Shown here: positions 51,723 through 59,298 of the stretch, in pieces
Position numbering within the stretch: position 1 is the first letter of the stretch
How the letters are laid out: the number at the start of each line of letters is the position of its first letter
Assembly: GCF_019203965.1 (NCBI RefSeq)
Contig: NZ_CP076448.1
Location: 744,001 to 808,000 of the forward strand
Reading direction: 5' to 3'
Length of the DNA: 64,000 bases
Source: Elioraea tepida
Lineage (GTDB): Bacteria; Pseudomonadota; Alphaproteobacteria; Acetobacterales; Acetobacteraceae
Made by a program: the position numbers and the translations under genes
The notes under the pieces: model-generated
The model's input: the letters and a program-made list of their open reading frames with translations, nothing else
What the model was told of the DNA's origin: nothing
Database searches by the model: none

Positions 51723-52691
51723 GTGAGCGCCTATCGCCTCGTCGCGCATTCCGACTGGTCGGGCGCACGCACTGGGGCCGCGCGCAAGCGTCAGGTCGCG
51801 ATCGCGCGGCGGCACGGCCGCGAGTGGGTGCTCGCTGCGCCGGAGCCGGTGGGGGACCCTGCCGCTCTGACGCGTCGGCTCGCCGCCGAGGCAGGGCGTG
51901 GGGCGGCCCTGCTCGCGCTCGATGTGCCGATCGGCCTTCCCCGCGCCTTCGCTGCCGCCCACCTCGCCGGGCACGCCGGCTTCGCGGCCTGGCTCGCCTC
52001 GCTCGAGGCGGCCGCGCCGTTCCTCGTCCCCGCTAAGACGCTCGAGGAGGTCTCGCCCGCACGCCCGTTTTTTCCCGCCGGGCCTGTCCGGGGCCAGGGG
52101 CTGAAACAGCGCTTCCTTGACCGCCTCGGCCTTGACGCCGAGGGGCTCCTGCGCGCCTGCGACCTGCCCGGACGGACAGCGAACGGGGGAAGGATTGCCC
52201 GTGCCTGCGGGATCTTCTGGACCCTTGGCGGAAACCAGGTGGGCAAGGCGGCGGCGAGCGCCTGGGCGGAACTCCTCAAGCCAGCGCGGTCCGCGATCGG
52301 GCTTCGTCTGTGGCCCTTCGAGGGCACGCTCGCGAGCCTCGCTGCACCAGGCGCCGTCGTCGCGGCTGAGGCCTACCCCGCAGAGGGCTATGCTCGGCTC
52401 GGCCTCTCCCTCCCCTCCGCCAAGCGCACCCAAGGGTGGCGCCGGGCGCAGGCCGGGCCAATCCGCGCCTGGGCGGCCCGTCACGGCGTCGCTCTCGAGC
52501 CTGCGCTCGAAAACCTCGTCGCGGACGGTTTCGGCCCCTCCCCCGAGGGCGAGGACCCGTTCGACGCGACGGTCGGCGCGCTCGCCGCGATCGCGGTGGC
52601 CTCAGGCAGCGACCCCGAGGGCGTGCCGGACGACCCGGCGATCCGACTCTGGGAAGGCTGGATGCTCGGAAGGGTCGATCGGCCGGGCTGA
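51723..52691 (+). CDS. DUF429-like (predicted RNase H-fold) protein
   Basis: A 322-residue protein starting with GTG. Features shared with DUF429: an N-terminal DWSG strand (VAHSDWSGARTGAARKR), ALLALDVPIGLPRAFA with the conserved D-x-P-x-G-L, a GNQVGKAAASAW block, AAEAYPAEGYARLGL (E-x-Y-P) and the C-terminal DPFDATVGALAAIAVA with paired Asp. The acidic residues suggest a metal-dependent nuclease fold, but biochemical role is unknown. Assignment is by motif pattern. Confidence 0.6.
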   Translation: MSAYRLVAHSDWSGARTGAARKRQVAIARRHGREWVLAAPEPVGDPAALTRRLAAEAGRGAALLALDVPIGLPRAFAAAHLAGHAGFAAWLASLEAAAPFLVPAKTLEEVSPARPFFPAGPVRGQGLKQRFLDRLGLDAEGLLRACDLPGRTANGGRIARACGIFWTLGGNQVGKAAASAWAELLKPARSAIGLRLWPFEGTLASLAAPGAVVAAEAYPAEGYARLGLSLPSAKRTQGWRRAQAGPIRAWAARHGVALEPALENLVADGFGPSPEGEDPFDATVGALAAIAVASGSDPEGVPDDPAIRLWEGWMLGRVDRPG

Positions 52692-52709
52692 GGCAGGGGT
52701 CAACTGCCG

Positions 52710-52733
52710 ACGGGTCGGAGCCGAAAGACCCGT
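52710..52733. terminator. Hairpin between convergent DUF429-like and creatininase genes
   Basis: ACGGGTC, a ten-base loop, GACCCGT (7-bp stem), enclosed by a longer-range pair GGCAGGGG (52692-52699) with CCCCTGCC (52752-52759). It is symmetric and lies between two convergent genes, so a shared terminator is likely. Confidence 0.45.
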
Positions 52734-52775
52734 GCACGGCAGCCGACCCGGCCCCTGCCGGCCGCTCAGGCCCTC

Positions 52776-53582
52776 TCAGCGCTGCGCGGCGAGATGGGCG
52801 ATCAGCCGCGCCCCGGCCTCGACGATCCAGGCGACGGCGCGCGCGCCGAGCTCGGCGCTGCCGCGTGCCGGGTCGCCGCCGACCACGCCGGAGGGAGCGA
52901 TCCGATCAAGCTCGATCGGAACGGTGACGTCGAGGCCGAAGGCATCGAGCGTGCCGAAGCCCGTGACGGGAAGGCCGAGCACGGGCGGTGGCGGTTCCGG
53001 CCCGCGCATCAGGTCGGGCCGGCAGAGCTCCGGGAAGAGGGCGAGCGCGACCGACCAGAGCGGGTCGGCACCATGGCCGAGCGTCGCACGGTCCCCGCCC
53101 AGGGCCTCCCAGCGCGCGGCGAGAGACCGCCATAGGTGCAGGCACGGCGCGAGACGCCTGCCCGCGAGCGCTATCCCGCGCGTCACCAAGTCGATGGTCG
53201 TCGCGTTTCCGGAATGGCCGTTGACGATCAGAACGCGATCGCTCCCGTGCCGCGCGAGGCAGGAAAGAACGTCCTCGAGCAGGGCGGCGAGCGTTGTCTG
53301 CCTCAGCGACACCCCGCCCGGAACGGAGCCGAACCAGTCCGCCCCGCCGAAGGGGATCGGCGGCAGGACGAGCGCCTCGATCCCCGCGGAGGCGGCGCGT
53401 TCGGCCATCAGCGTCGCAAGCCGGTCGGCGAGCAGGAAGTCGCCCATCGGCGCGTGCGGCCCCTGCTCCTCGAGGCTTCCCATCGGCAGGAGCAGGACCG
53501 GGCCGCGCGCGAGGCGCTCCCGCACCTCGGCGGAGGCAAGCTCGGCGAGCCTGACCCGAAGCGTCGGCGCCTCCCCCGGCAT
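52776..53582 (-). CDS. Creatininase-family amidohydrolase
   Basis: A 268-residue protein of the creatininase/formamidase family. Blocks: VLLLPMGSLEEQGPHAPMG (metal Glu and His), DFLLADRLATLMAERA (metal Asp), IPFGGADWFGSVPGGVSLR and VLIVNGHSGNATTIDLVTR (His in GHSGN). The family opens cyclic amides or hydrolyses formamides, also in riboflavin/mycofactocin-type pathways. It lies four bases downstream of an M20 amidohydrolase gene, so the pair form an operon. Confidence 0.88.
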   Translation of the reverse strand: MPGEAPTLRVRLAELASAEVRERLARGPVLLLPMGSLEEQGPHAPMGDFLLADRLATLMAERAASAGIEALVLPPIPFGGADWFGSVPGGVSLRQTTLAALLEDVLSCLARHGSDRVLIVNGHSGNATTIDLVTRGIALAGRRLAPCLHLWRSLAARWEALGGDRATLGHGADPLWSVALALFPELCRPDLMRGPEPPPPVLGLPVTGFGTLDAFGLDVTVPIELDRIAPSGVVGGDPARGSAELGARAVAWIVEAGARLIAHLAAQR

Positions 53583-53586
53583 CGGC

Positions 53587-54771
53587 TCAGCGGAGGAGGT
53601 CGAGCGCCGCGCGAGCGAGCGCCTCCACACCGACGGCGATCGCGCCCTCGTCGGGCTGGTAGGCGCTGTTGTGGAGCGAGTCGTTCCGCCCGGGCGCGCC
53701 GGCGCCGATGCGCAGATGCGCCGCCGGCACCGCGGCGGCGAAGCAGGCGAAATCCTCCGCCCCCATGCTCGGGCTGCCCTTGACCACCGACGCCTCGCCA
53801 AACGCCGCCCGGATCGTGCCGACCACGCGCGAGAGCAGGAGCGGGTCGTTCACGAGCGGCGGCACCTTGCGGGCATAGGCGAGGTCGGAGGGAAGGCGCA
53901 GGCCCGTCTCGATGCCGGCGAGCAGGCGGCGCATGCCGGCCTCGACGGCGTCGCGCGCCGACGCCTCGAGGGTGCTCACGGTTCCCTTCAGCGTCACCGT
54001 ATCGGGGATGATGTTGCGAACCGTTCCGCCCTGGATATGACCGACCGTGACCACCGCTGGAGACAGCGGGTTCACCTCCCGGCTCACCAGGGTCTGCAGC
54101 TGGCCGATGAAGAGCGCCGCCCCGGCGACGGGGTCGATCGCCTGGTGCGGGTGGGCGGCGTGGCCCGACCGACCGCGGAAGACGATGTCGAACGCATCCG
54201 ACGCCGCCTGGCAGGCCCCCTCGACCCAGCCGATCGTGCCGACGGGCTGGTAAGGCCAGTTGTGGAAGCCGAGAGCGAAATCGGGCTTCGGGTCCTCGAG
54301 CACGCCGTCGGCGATCATCGCCTCAGCCCCCTCGAGGATCTCCTCCGCCGGCTGGAAGACGAGGAGCACGCGCCCCGCAAGGCCTGGGGCGAGGCGCTTG
54401 AGAACCTCGGCCGCCCCGAGCAGCGTCGCCGTGTGCAGGTCGTGGCCGCAGGCATGCATCTTCCCCGCGACTTCGCTCGCGAAAGGAAGCCCCGTCTGCT
54501 CCTCGATCGGCAGGGCGTCCATGTCGGCGCGGAGGAGAAGCGTCGGCCCGGGCCGCCCGCCCTCGATCAGCCCAACCACGCCGGTGCGCCCCACACCGGC
54601 GCGCACGGGAATGCCGATCCGGGAAAGCTCGGCCGCCACGCGGGCTGCCGTGCGGTGTTCCTCGAAGGCGAGCTCCGGCGCGCGATGCAGCTCTCGCCGG
54701 AGCGCGACCAGCGCCGGGGCGATCCGCTCGAGCTCCTCGCGCACCACGCTCTCTGGGTCGTTCGCCGTCAT
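53587..54771 (-). CDS. M20-family amidohydrolase (hippurate/N-acyl-amino-acid hydrolase type)
   Basis: A 394-residue metallo-hydrolase. LRRELHRAPELAFEEHRTA is the N-terminal signature; LLRADMDALPIEEQ and GKMHACGHDLHTATLLGAAE supply the metal Asp, Cys and His; VFQPAEEILEGAEAM the Glu pair; GRSGHAAHPHQAIDPV the dimerisation-domain His; and PSMGAEDFACFAAAVP the C-terminal metal Glu. It removes an acyl or aryl group from an amino acid. It is divergent from a TctC-type binding protein gene 155 bases away. Confidence 0.93.
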   Translation of the reverse strand: MTANDPESVVREELERIAPALVALRRELHRAPELAFEEHRTAARVAAELSRIGIPVRAGVGRTGVVGLIEGGRPGPTLLLRADMDALPIEEQTGLPFASEVAGKMHACGHDLHTATLLGAAEVLKRLAPGLAGRVLLVFQPAEEILEGAEAMIADGVLEDPKPDFALGFHNWPYQPVGTIGWVEGACQAASDAFDIVFRGRSGHAAHPHQAIDPVAGAALFIGQLQTLVSREVNPLSPAVVTVGHIQGGTVRNIIPDTVTLKGTVSTLEASARDAVEAGMRRLLAGIETGLRLPSDLAYARKVPPLVNDPLLLSRVVGTIRAAFGEASVVKGSPSMGAEDFACFAAAVPAAHLRIGAGAPGRNDSLHNSAYQPDEGAIAVGVEALARAALDLLR

Positions 54772-54926
54772 GCGCCGGTCCTGTCTCGCTTCGCCCACCT
54801 TGGTCGCCCCGAGGAGCGAGGACGCTGCGCCAAAGGCTGTGCGGCAAGCCGGGGCGGCGCGGGCTTGCCCGTCCTGGCCGGGCATGCGATACGCAGACGA
54901 GGGGAAACTGGTCCGAGGAATGCGCC

Positions 54927-55934
54927 ATGGTAGGAGGGTGCCACCGGGCTTTTGGGCGCGCGCCGCTCCTCATCGCCCGCCGCGGGCTGATCGCCGCGGG
55001 GCTTGCCCTGGCGTACGCGCCTGCCCGATCGCAAGGGACCTGGCCGAACGGGCCGATCCGCTTCGTCGTTCCCTTCGCCCCGGGCGGCACAACCGACATC
55101 ATGGCGAGGCTCGTGGGGGAGCGATTGCAGGCGCGCCTCGGTGTTCCGGTCGTGATCGAGAACCGGCCGGGAGCAGGGGCGACCATCGGCAGCCTTGCGG
55201 TCGCCCAAAGCCCGCCGGACGGGCAGACACTCCTGATGAGCAACATCGCAAGCCATGCGATCAGCCCCGCCCTCTACCGAAACGTCCGCTACGATCCGGT
55301 GAAGGACTTCGCCCACATCGCGATGGTGACGGTGAACCCCTCCGTGATGGTGGCCAACCCGCGCTTCGAGGCGCAGTCGCTCGAGGCCTTCATCGCGCTC
55401 GCCAAGGCGCGGCCCGGACAGGTGCATTACGCCACCTCGGGCGCAGGGTCCTCGAACCACATGATCGGGGTGAGGCTCGCGCTTGCGGCCGGACTTGAGC
55501 TCGTCCACATCCCCTATCGCGGCGCCGGCCCGGCGATGACGGACGTGATCGCGGGGGTGGTTGGCGTGATGTTCGACAGCCTTCCCTCCGCTTCGGCGCA
55601 TATCCGGGCGGGAAGCGTGAGGGCGCTCGCCGTCTCGGGGGCGGAGCGCAGCCCGGCATTCCCGGATGTGCCGACCTTCCGGGAACAGGGCATCGACATC
55701 GTCTCCTATTCCTGGTTTGGCGTCTCCGCCCCAGCCGGCACCCCAAGCGCGATCGTCGAGCGGCTGAACGCCGAGATCCGCGCGAGCATCGCCGAGCCTG
55801 CCGTCGCGAGGCGCCTTGACGAGCTCGGCGGCAGCCCGCGCGACTGGTCTCCTGCCGAGTTCACCGCCTTCGTCGAGCGCGAGGTCGCCACCTGGGCGCC
55901 GGTGGTGCGCGCCTCGGGCGCGACAGCCGACTAG
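54927..55934 (+). CDS. tctC: Tripartite tricarboxylate transporter substrate-binding protein (Bug/TctC family)
   Basis: A 335-residue periplasmic protein. The leader ends LLIARRGLIAAGLALAYAPARSQG with RR at residues 18-19. FVVPFAPGGTTDIMARLVGE and NRPGAGATIGSLAVAQS are the conserved ligand loops, and YATSGAGSSNHMIGVRLA, IPYRGAGPAMTDVIAGVV follow. It binds a carboxylate for import by the TctBA proteins encoded next. Here all three subunits are together, which supports a working transporter rather than an orphan Bug protein. Confidence 0.92.
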   Translation: MVGGCHRAFGRAPLLIARRGLIAAGLALAYAPARSQGTWPNGPIRFVVPFAPGGTTDIMARLVGERLQARLGVPVVIENRPGAGATIGSLAVAQSPPDGQTLLMSNIASHAISPALYRNVRYDPVKDFAHIAMVTVNPSVMVANPRFEAQSLEAFIALAKARPGQVHYATSGAGSSNHMIGVRLALAAGLELVHIPYRGAGPAMTDVIAGVVGVMFDSLPSASAHIRAGSVRALAVSGAERSPAFPDVPTFREQGIDIVSYSWFGVSAPAGTPSAIVERLNAEIRASIAEPAVARRLDELGGSPRDWSPAEFTAFVEREVATWAPVVRASGATAD

Positions 55935-55956
55935 CGCACACGAGGGAGCGGAGGCC

Positions 55957-56409
55957 ATGCGGCTCAAGCCAGACGCGCAGGACATCTTCGCCGGCCTTCT
56001 CTTCATCGCCTTTGCCGGCGTCATGCTGTGGTTGAACACCGCACATCCGATCGGCACGGCGCGGCGGATGGGCCCGGGCTACATGCCGATGCTCGCCTTC
56101 TGGATCCTCGGCGGGCTTGGCGTCGTGGTCGTTCTCGGCGGCCTGTTCAGCGGCGCGAACGCGATCGGCCGCTTCGCCTGGCGCGAACTCGCCCTCATCC
56201 TCGCCGCGATGGTCGTGTTCGGGCTGACCGTCGAGCGGCTCGGCTTCGTCGCCTCGATCACGCTCTGTGTGGCCATCGCCTCGCTCGCAGAGAAGCGGTG
56301 GAAGCCCATGCGCGTCGCCGGGCTCGTCGCCTTCCTGCTCGCGCTCTGCTGGTTCCTGTTCATTTGGTATCTCGACATCCGAATTCCTGTGTTCCCCTGG
56401 TCGCACTGA
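55957..56409 (+). CDS. tctB: Tripartite tricarboxylate transporter small subunit (TctB family)
   Basis: A 150-residue membrane protein with about four helices (DIFAGLLFIAFAGVMLWL, LAFWILGGLGVVVVLGGLF, LALILAAMVVFGLTVERLGF, GLVAFLLALCWFLFIWYLDI). GTARRMGPGYMPMLAFW is the typical TctB loop. GGAGCGGAGGCC is a good ribosome binding site. It lies between the binding protein and the large subunit. Confidence 0.9.
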   Translation: MRLKPDAQDIFAGLLFIAFAGVMLWLNTAHPIGTARRMGPGYMPMLAFWILGGLGVVVVLGGLFSGANAIGRFAWRELALILAAMVVFGLTVERLGFVASITLCVAIASLAEKRWKPMRVAGLVAFLLALCWFLFIWYLDIRIPVFPWSH

Positions 56410-56420
56410 GGCCAAGCCGG

Positions 56421-57920
56421 ATGGACCTGCTCTCCAACCTCGCCTTCGGGTTCAGCGTCGCTCTGACGCTTCAGAATCTCGGCGCCTGTCTGATCGGCGC
56501 CCTGCTCGGCACGGCGATCGGCGTGCTTCCCGGCATCGGCCCGGTGGCAACCATCAGCCTGCTCCTACCGCTCACCTTCGGCATGTCCTCGACCACCGCC
56601 ATCATCATGCTCGCCGGCATCTACTACGGCGCGCAGTATGGCGGCTCGACGACTTCGATCCTGATGAACCTGCCGGGCGAGGTCAGCTCGGTGATCACCG
56701 CGCTCGACGGCTACCAGATGGCGCGCAACGGCCAAGCCGGGCCCGCTCTCGCCATCGCCGCTCTCGGGTCGTTCTTCGCGGGCTGCGTCTCCACCCTGCT
56801 CGTCGCCGCCTCGGGCCCGCTGCTCACCTCCATCGCCCTTTCCTTCGGGCCGGCCGACTACTTCTCGCTGATGTTCCTCGGCCTGATCGTCTCGGCCGTG
56901 CTCTCCGAGGGCAATGTCGTCAAGTCGATCGCGATGATGGTGGCCGGCGTCGGGCTCGGCCTCGTCGGAACCGACGTGCAGACCGGTCAGCAGCGCTTCA
57001 CCTTCAACATCCCCGAACTGTCCGACGGCATCGGCTTCGCGCCGATGGCGATGGGCATGTTCGGCGTCGCCGAGATCATCCGCAACCTCGAGATGCCGGA
57101 GATGCGCGACGCGCTGAAGACGAGGATCAGCCGGCTGTGGCTGACGAAGGAGGAGTGGAAGCGCGTGGTGGGCCCGGTGCTGCGCGGCACCATGCTCGGC
57201 TCGATCGTCGGCATTCTGCCGGGCGGCGGTGCCGCCCTCTCATCGATGGGCGCCTACACGCTCGAGCGCCGCATCAGCCGCAACAAGCACCTCTTCGGCA
57301 AGGGAGCGATCGAGGGCGTGGCCGCACCCGAGAGTGCCAACAACGCCGCCGCCCAGACCTCGTTCATCCCGCTGCTCACCCTCGGCATCCCGGCCAATGC
57401 GGTGATGGCGCTGATGGTCGGCGCCTTGATCATCCAGGGTATCCAGCCGGGGCCGCGCATGATCGAGGCCCAGCCCGCTCTGTTCTGGGGGCTGATCGCC
57501 TCGATGTGGATCGGCAACCTGATGCTCGTGATCATCAACCTGCCCCTGATCGGCATGTGGGTGCGGCTGCTCAAGGTGCCCTATGATCTGATGTATCCGT
57601 CCATCCTCGTGTTCTGCGCGATCGGCGTCTACAGCCTCAACAACAACAGCTTCGACGTGTTCGTCACGGTGGTGTTCGCCCTCCTCGGCTATCTCTTCTC
57701 CAAGATCGGCTGCCCGCCCGCGCCGATGCTGATCGGCTTCGTGCTCGGCCCGATGATGGAGGAGCATCTGCGCCGGGCGATGCTGCTCTCCCGCGGGGAC
57801 CCGATGGTGTTCCTCCAGCGCCCGATCAGCGCCACGCTGCTTGCGCTCGCGCTGGTCGCGGTGGTGGCGATGGCTCTGCCCTCGATCCGCCGCGGCAAGG
57901 ACCGGGCGCTCGCAGGCTGA
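56421..57920 (+). CDS. tctA: Tripartite tricarboxylate transporter large permease (TctA family)
   Basis: A 499-residue multi-spanning permease. GTAIGVLPGIGPVATISLLL and YYGAQYGGSTTSILMNLPGE are TctA signatures near the N-terminus. GILPGGGAALSSMGAYTLER and GVAAPESANNAAAQTSFIPL, TLGIPANAVMALMVGALI come from the inverted second half. About eleven helices. Its stop overlaps the DUF2848 start (TGATG). Confidence 0.95.
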   Translation: MDLLSNLAFGFSVALTLQNLGACLIGALLGTAIGVLPGIGPVATISLLLPLTFGMSSTTAIIMLAGIYYGAQYGGSTTSILMNLPGEVSSVITALDGYQMARNGQAGPALAIAALGSFFAGCVSTLLVAASGPLLTSIALSFGPADYFSLMFLGLIVSAVLSEGNVVKSIAMMVAGVGLGLVGTDVQTGQQRFTFNIPELSDGIGFAPMAMGMFGVAEIIRNLEMPEMRDALKTRISRLWLTKEEWKRVVGPVLRGTMLGSIVGILPGGGAALSSMGAYTLERRISRNKHLFGKGAIEGVAAPESANNAAAQTSFIPLLTLGIPANAVMALMVGALIIQGIQPGPRMIEAQPALFWGLIASMWIGNLMLVIINLPLIGMWVRLLKVPYDLMYPSILVFCAIGVYSLNNNSFDVFVTVVFALLGYLFSKIGCPPAPMLIGFVLGPMMEEHLRRAMLLSRGDPMVFLQRPISATLLALALVAVVAMALPSIRRGKDRALAG

Positions 57921-58603
57921 TGACCACGCTCTCCGTCACCTGCGTTTCCGCCGCCGGAGCCGAGCGCCGCACGCTCGAGCTGCGCGCCCTTGTCGTCGCG
58001 GGCCTCACCGGGCGCGACACCGCCGCCGTCGAGCACCATCTTGCCGAGCTTGCAGCGATCGGCGTCAAGGCGCCGGCGCGGATCCCCGCCTATTTCCGAA
58101 ACACCTCCTCGCTGATCACCCACGGCACGGCGATTGAGGTGCTCGGCCCCGACACCTCAGGCGAGGTCGAGTTCGTGCTCGTCGGCATGCCCGACGGTCT
58201 CTGGGTCGGCCTCGGCTCGGACCATACCGACCGCCGCGTCGAGGCTGTGGCGATCGACGTCTCGAAGCAGCTCTGCGCCAAGGTGGTTGCCCCGGTGCTG
58301 TGGCGCTTCGACGAGGTGGCGGAGCACTGGGACAGCCTGACCCTCAAGGCCTGGATCGACGAGGGCGAGGGGCTTGCGATCTACCAGGACGGGTTGGTCG
58401 CCTCGATCCGCCGTCCCGAGGAACTGATTGAGGGCTACACGGGAGGGGCGCCGCTTCCGGTCGGCACCGTGATGTTCGGCGGCACTTTCGGCGCGATCGG
58501 CGGCATACGTCCGAGCCGGCGCTTCGAGATGGAGCTCGCCGACCCGGTGCTCGGGCGGGTGATACGCCACGGCTACAGCGTCACCACGCTCCCGCTCGCC
58601 TGA
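57920..58603 (+). CDS. DUF2848 family protein
   Basis: A 227-residue protein with a fumarylacetoacetate-hydrolase-like layout: IPAYFRNTSSLITHG, EFVLVGMPDGLWVGLGSDHT with DRRVEAVAI, KQLCAKVVAPVLWRFDEV and MFGGTFGAIGGIRPSRRFE. These match DUF2848, found next to hydantoin or amide catabolism genes in proteobacteria. It is translationally coupled to tctA, so it probably acts on the imported carboxylate. Confidence 0.75.
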   Translation: MTTLSVTCVSAAGAERRTLELRALVVAGLTGRDTAAVEHHLAELAAIGVKAPARIPAYFRNTSSLITHGTAIEVLGPDTSGEVEFVLVGMPDGLWVGLGSDHTDRRVEAVAIDVSKQLCAKVVAPVLWRFDEVAEHWDSLTLKAWIDEGEGLAIYQDGLVASIRRPEELIEGYTGGAPLPVGTVMFGGTFGAIGGIRPSRRFEMELADPVLGRVIRHGYSVTTLPLA

Positions 58604-58640
58604 GCGCGGCGGTCGGGGGCGTGCCGGTCGGTCGCCTGGG

Positions 58641-59180
58641 TCAGTTGCCGAGGATACGCTGCATCAGCACGAGGTCGAGCCAGCGGTCGAACTTCCGGCC
58701 CACCTCGGGCATCAGCCCGACACGCACGAAGCCGAAGCGCTCGTGCAGCGCGAGCGACGCCTCGTTCCGCGCCTCGATGCCTGCGACCATCACATGCGCC
58801 CCGAACGCCACCGCCCGCTCGATCAGCGCCCCGAGCAGGGCGGAGCCGACGCCCCGACGCTGCGCGGCGCGCGCGACATAGAGCCCGTGCTCCACGCTGT
58901 GCAGATAGCCCTCGTAGGGCCGGAACTGGGCGAAGCTCGCAAAGCCCGCGACCGCGCCGCCGAGCTCGGCGACCAGAACCGGAAAGCCCCCCGCGCGTCG
59001 TTCCTCGAGCCAAGCGAGCCTTTGCGCGTGCGTCACGGGCGTGATGTTCCAGTTCGCCGTGGTCGTGAGAATGGCGTCGTTGGTGATCTCGACGATCGCG
59101 GGGATGTCGGCCTCCGCCGCATCGCGGACCGTCACCGCCGCATGAACCTGTGGCGCCGTCACGCCCGATGTCGGTTGCAT
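58641..59180 (-). CDS. GNAT N-acetyltransferase (phosphinothricin acetyltransferase-like)
   Basis: A 179-residue acetyltransferase. N-terminal VRDAAEADIPAIVEITNDAI; acetyl-CoA loop AAQRRGVGSALLGALIERAV (Q/RxxGxG/A); C-terminal NEASLALHERFGFVRVGLMP. SVEHGLYV before the CoA loop and the EERRAGGFPVLVAEL block place it near the PAT/MddA group that acetylates phosphinothricin, methionine sulfoximine or similar. It is convergent with DUF2848. Physiological substrate not shown. Confidence 0.88.
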   Translation of the reverse strand: MQPTSGVTAPQVHAAVTVRDAAEADIPAIVEITNDAILTTTANWNITPVTHAQRLAWLEERRAGGFPVLVAELGGAVAGFASFAQFRPYEGYLHSVEHGLYVARAAQRRGVGSALLGALIERAVAFGAHVMVAGIEARNEASLALHERFGFVRVGLMPEVGRKFDRWLDLVLMQRILGN

Positions 59181-59298
59181 CCGCCGACGCCCCCGCTCAG
59201 TCCCAGTCGCCCTTCCGCGCCCCACTCATGCCACGGGTGCACCGGCGACGCGACCCCGGCGACACCCGGCGCGGAGGCGCGGGCCCCGTGCTGCCGCG

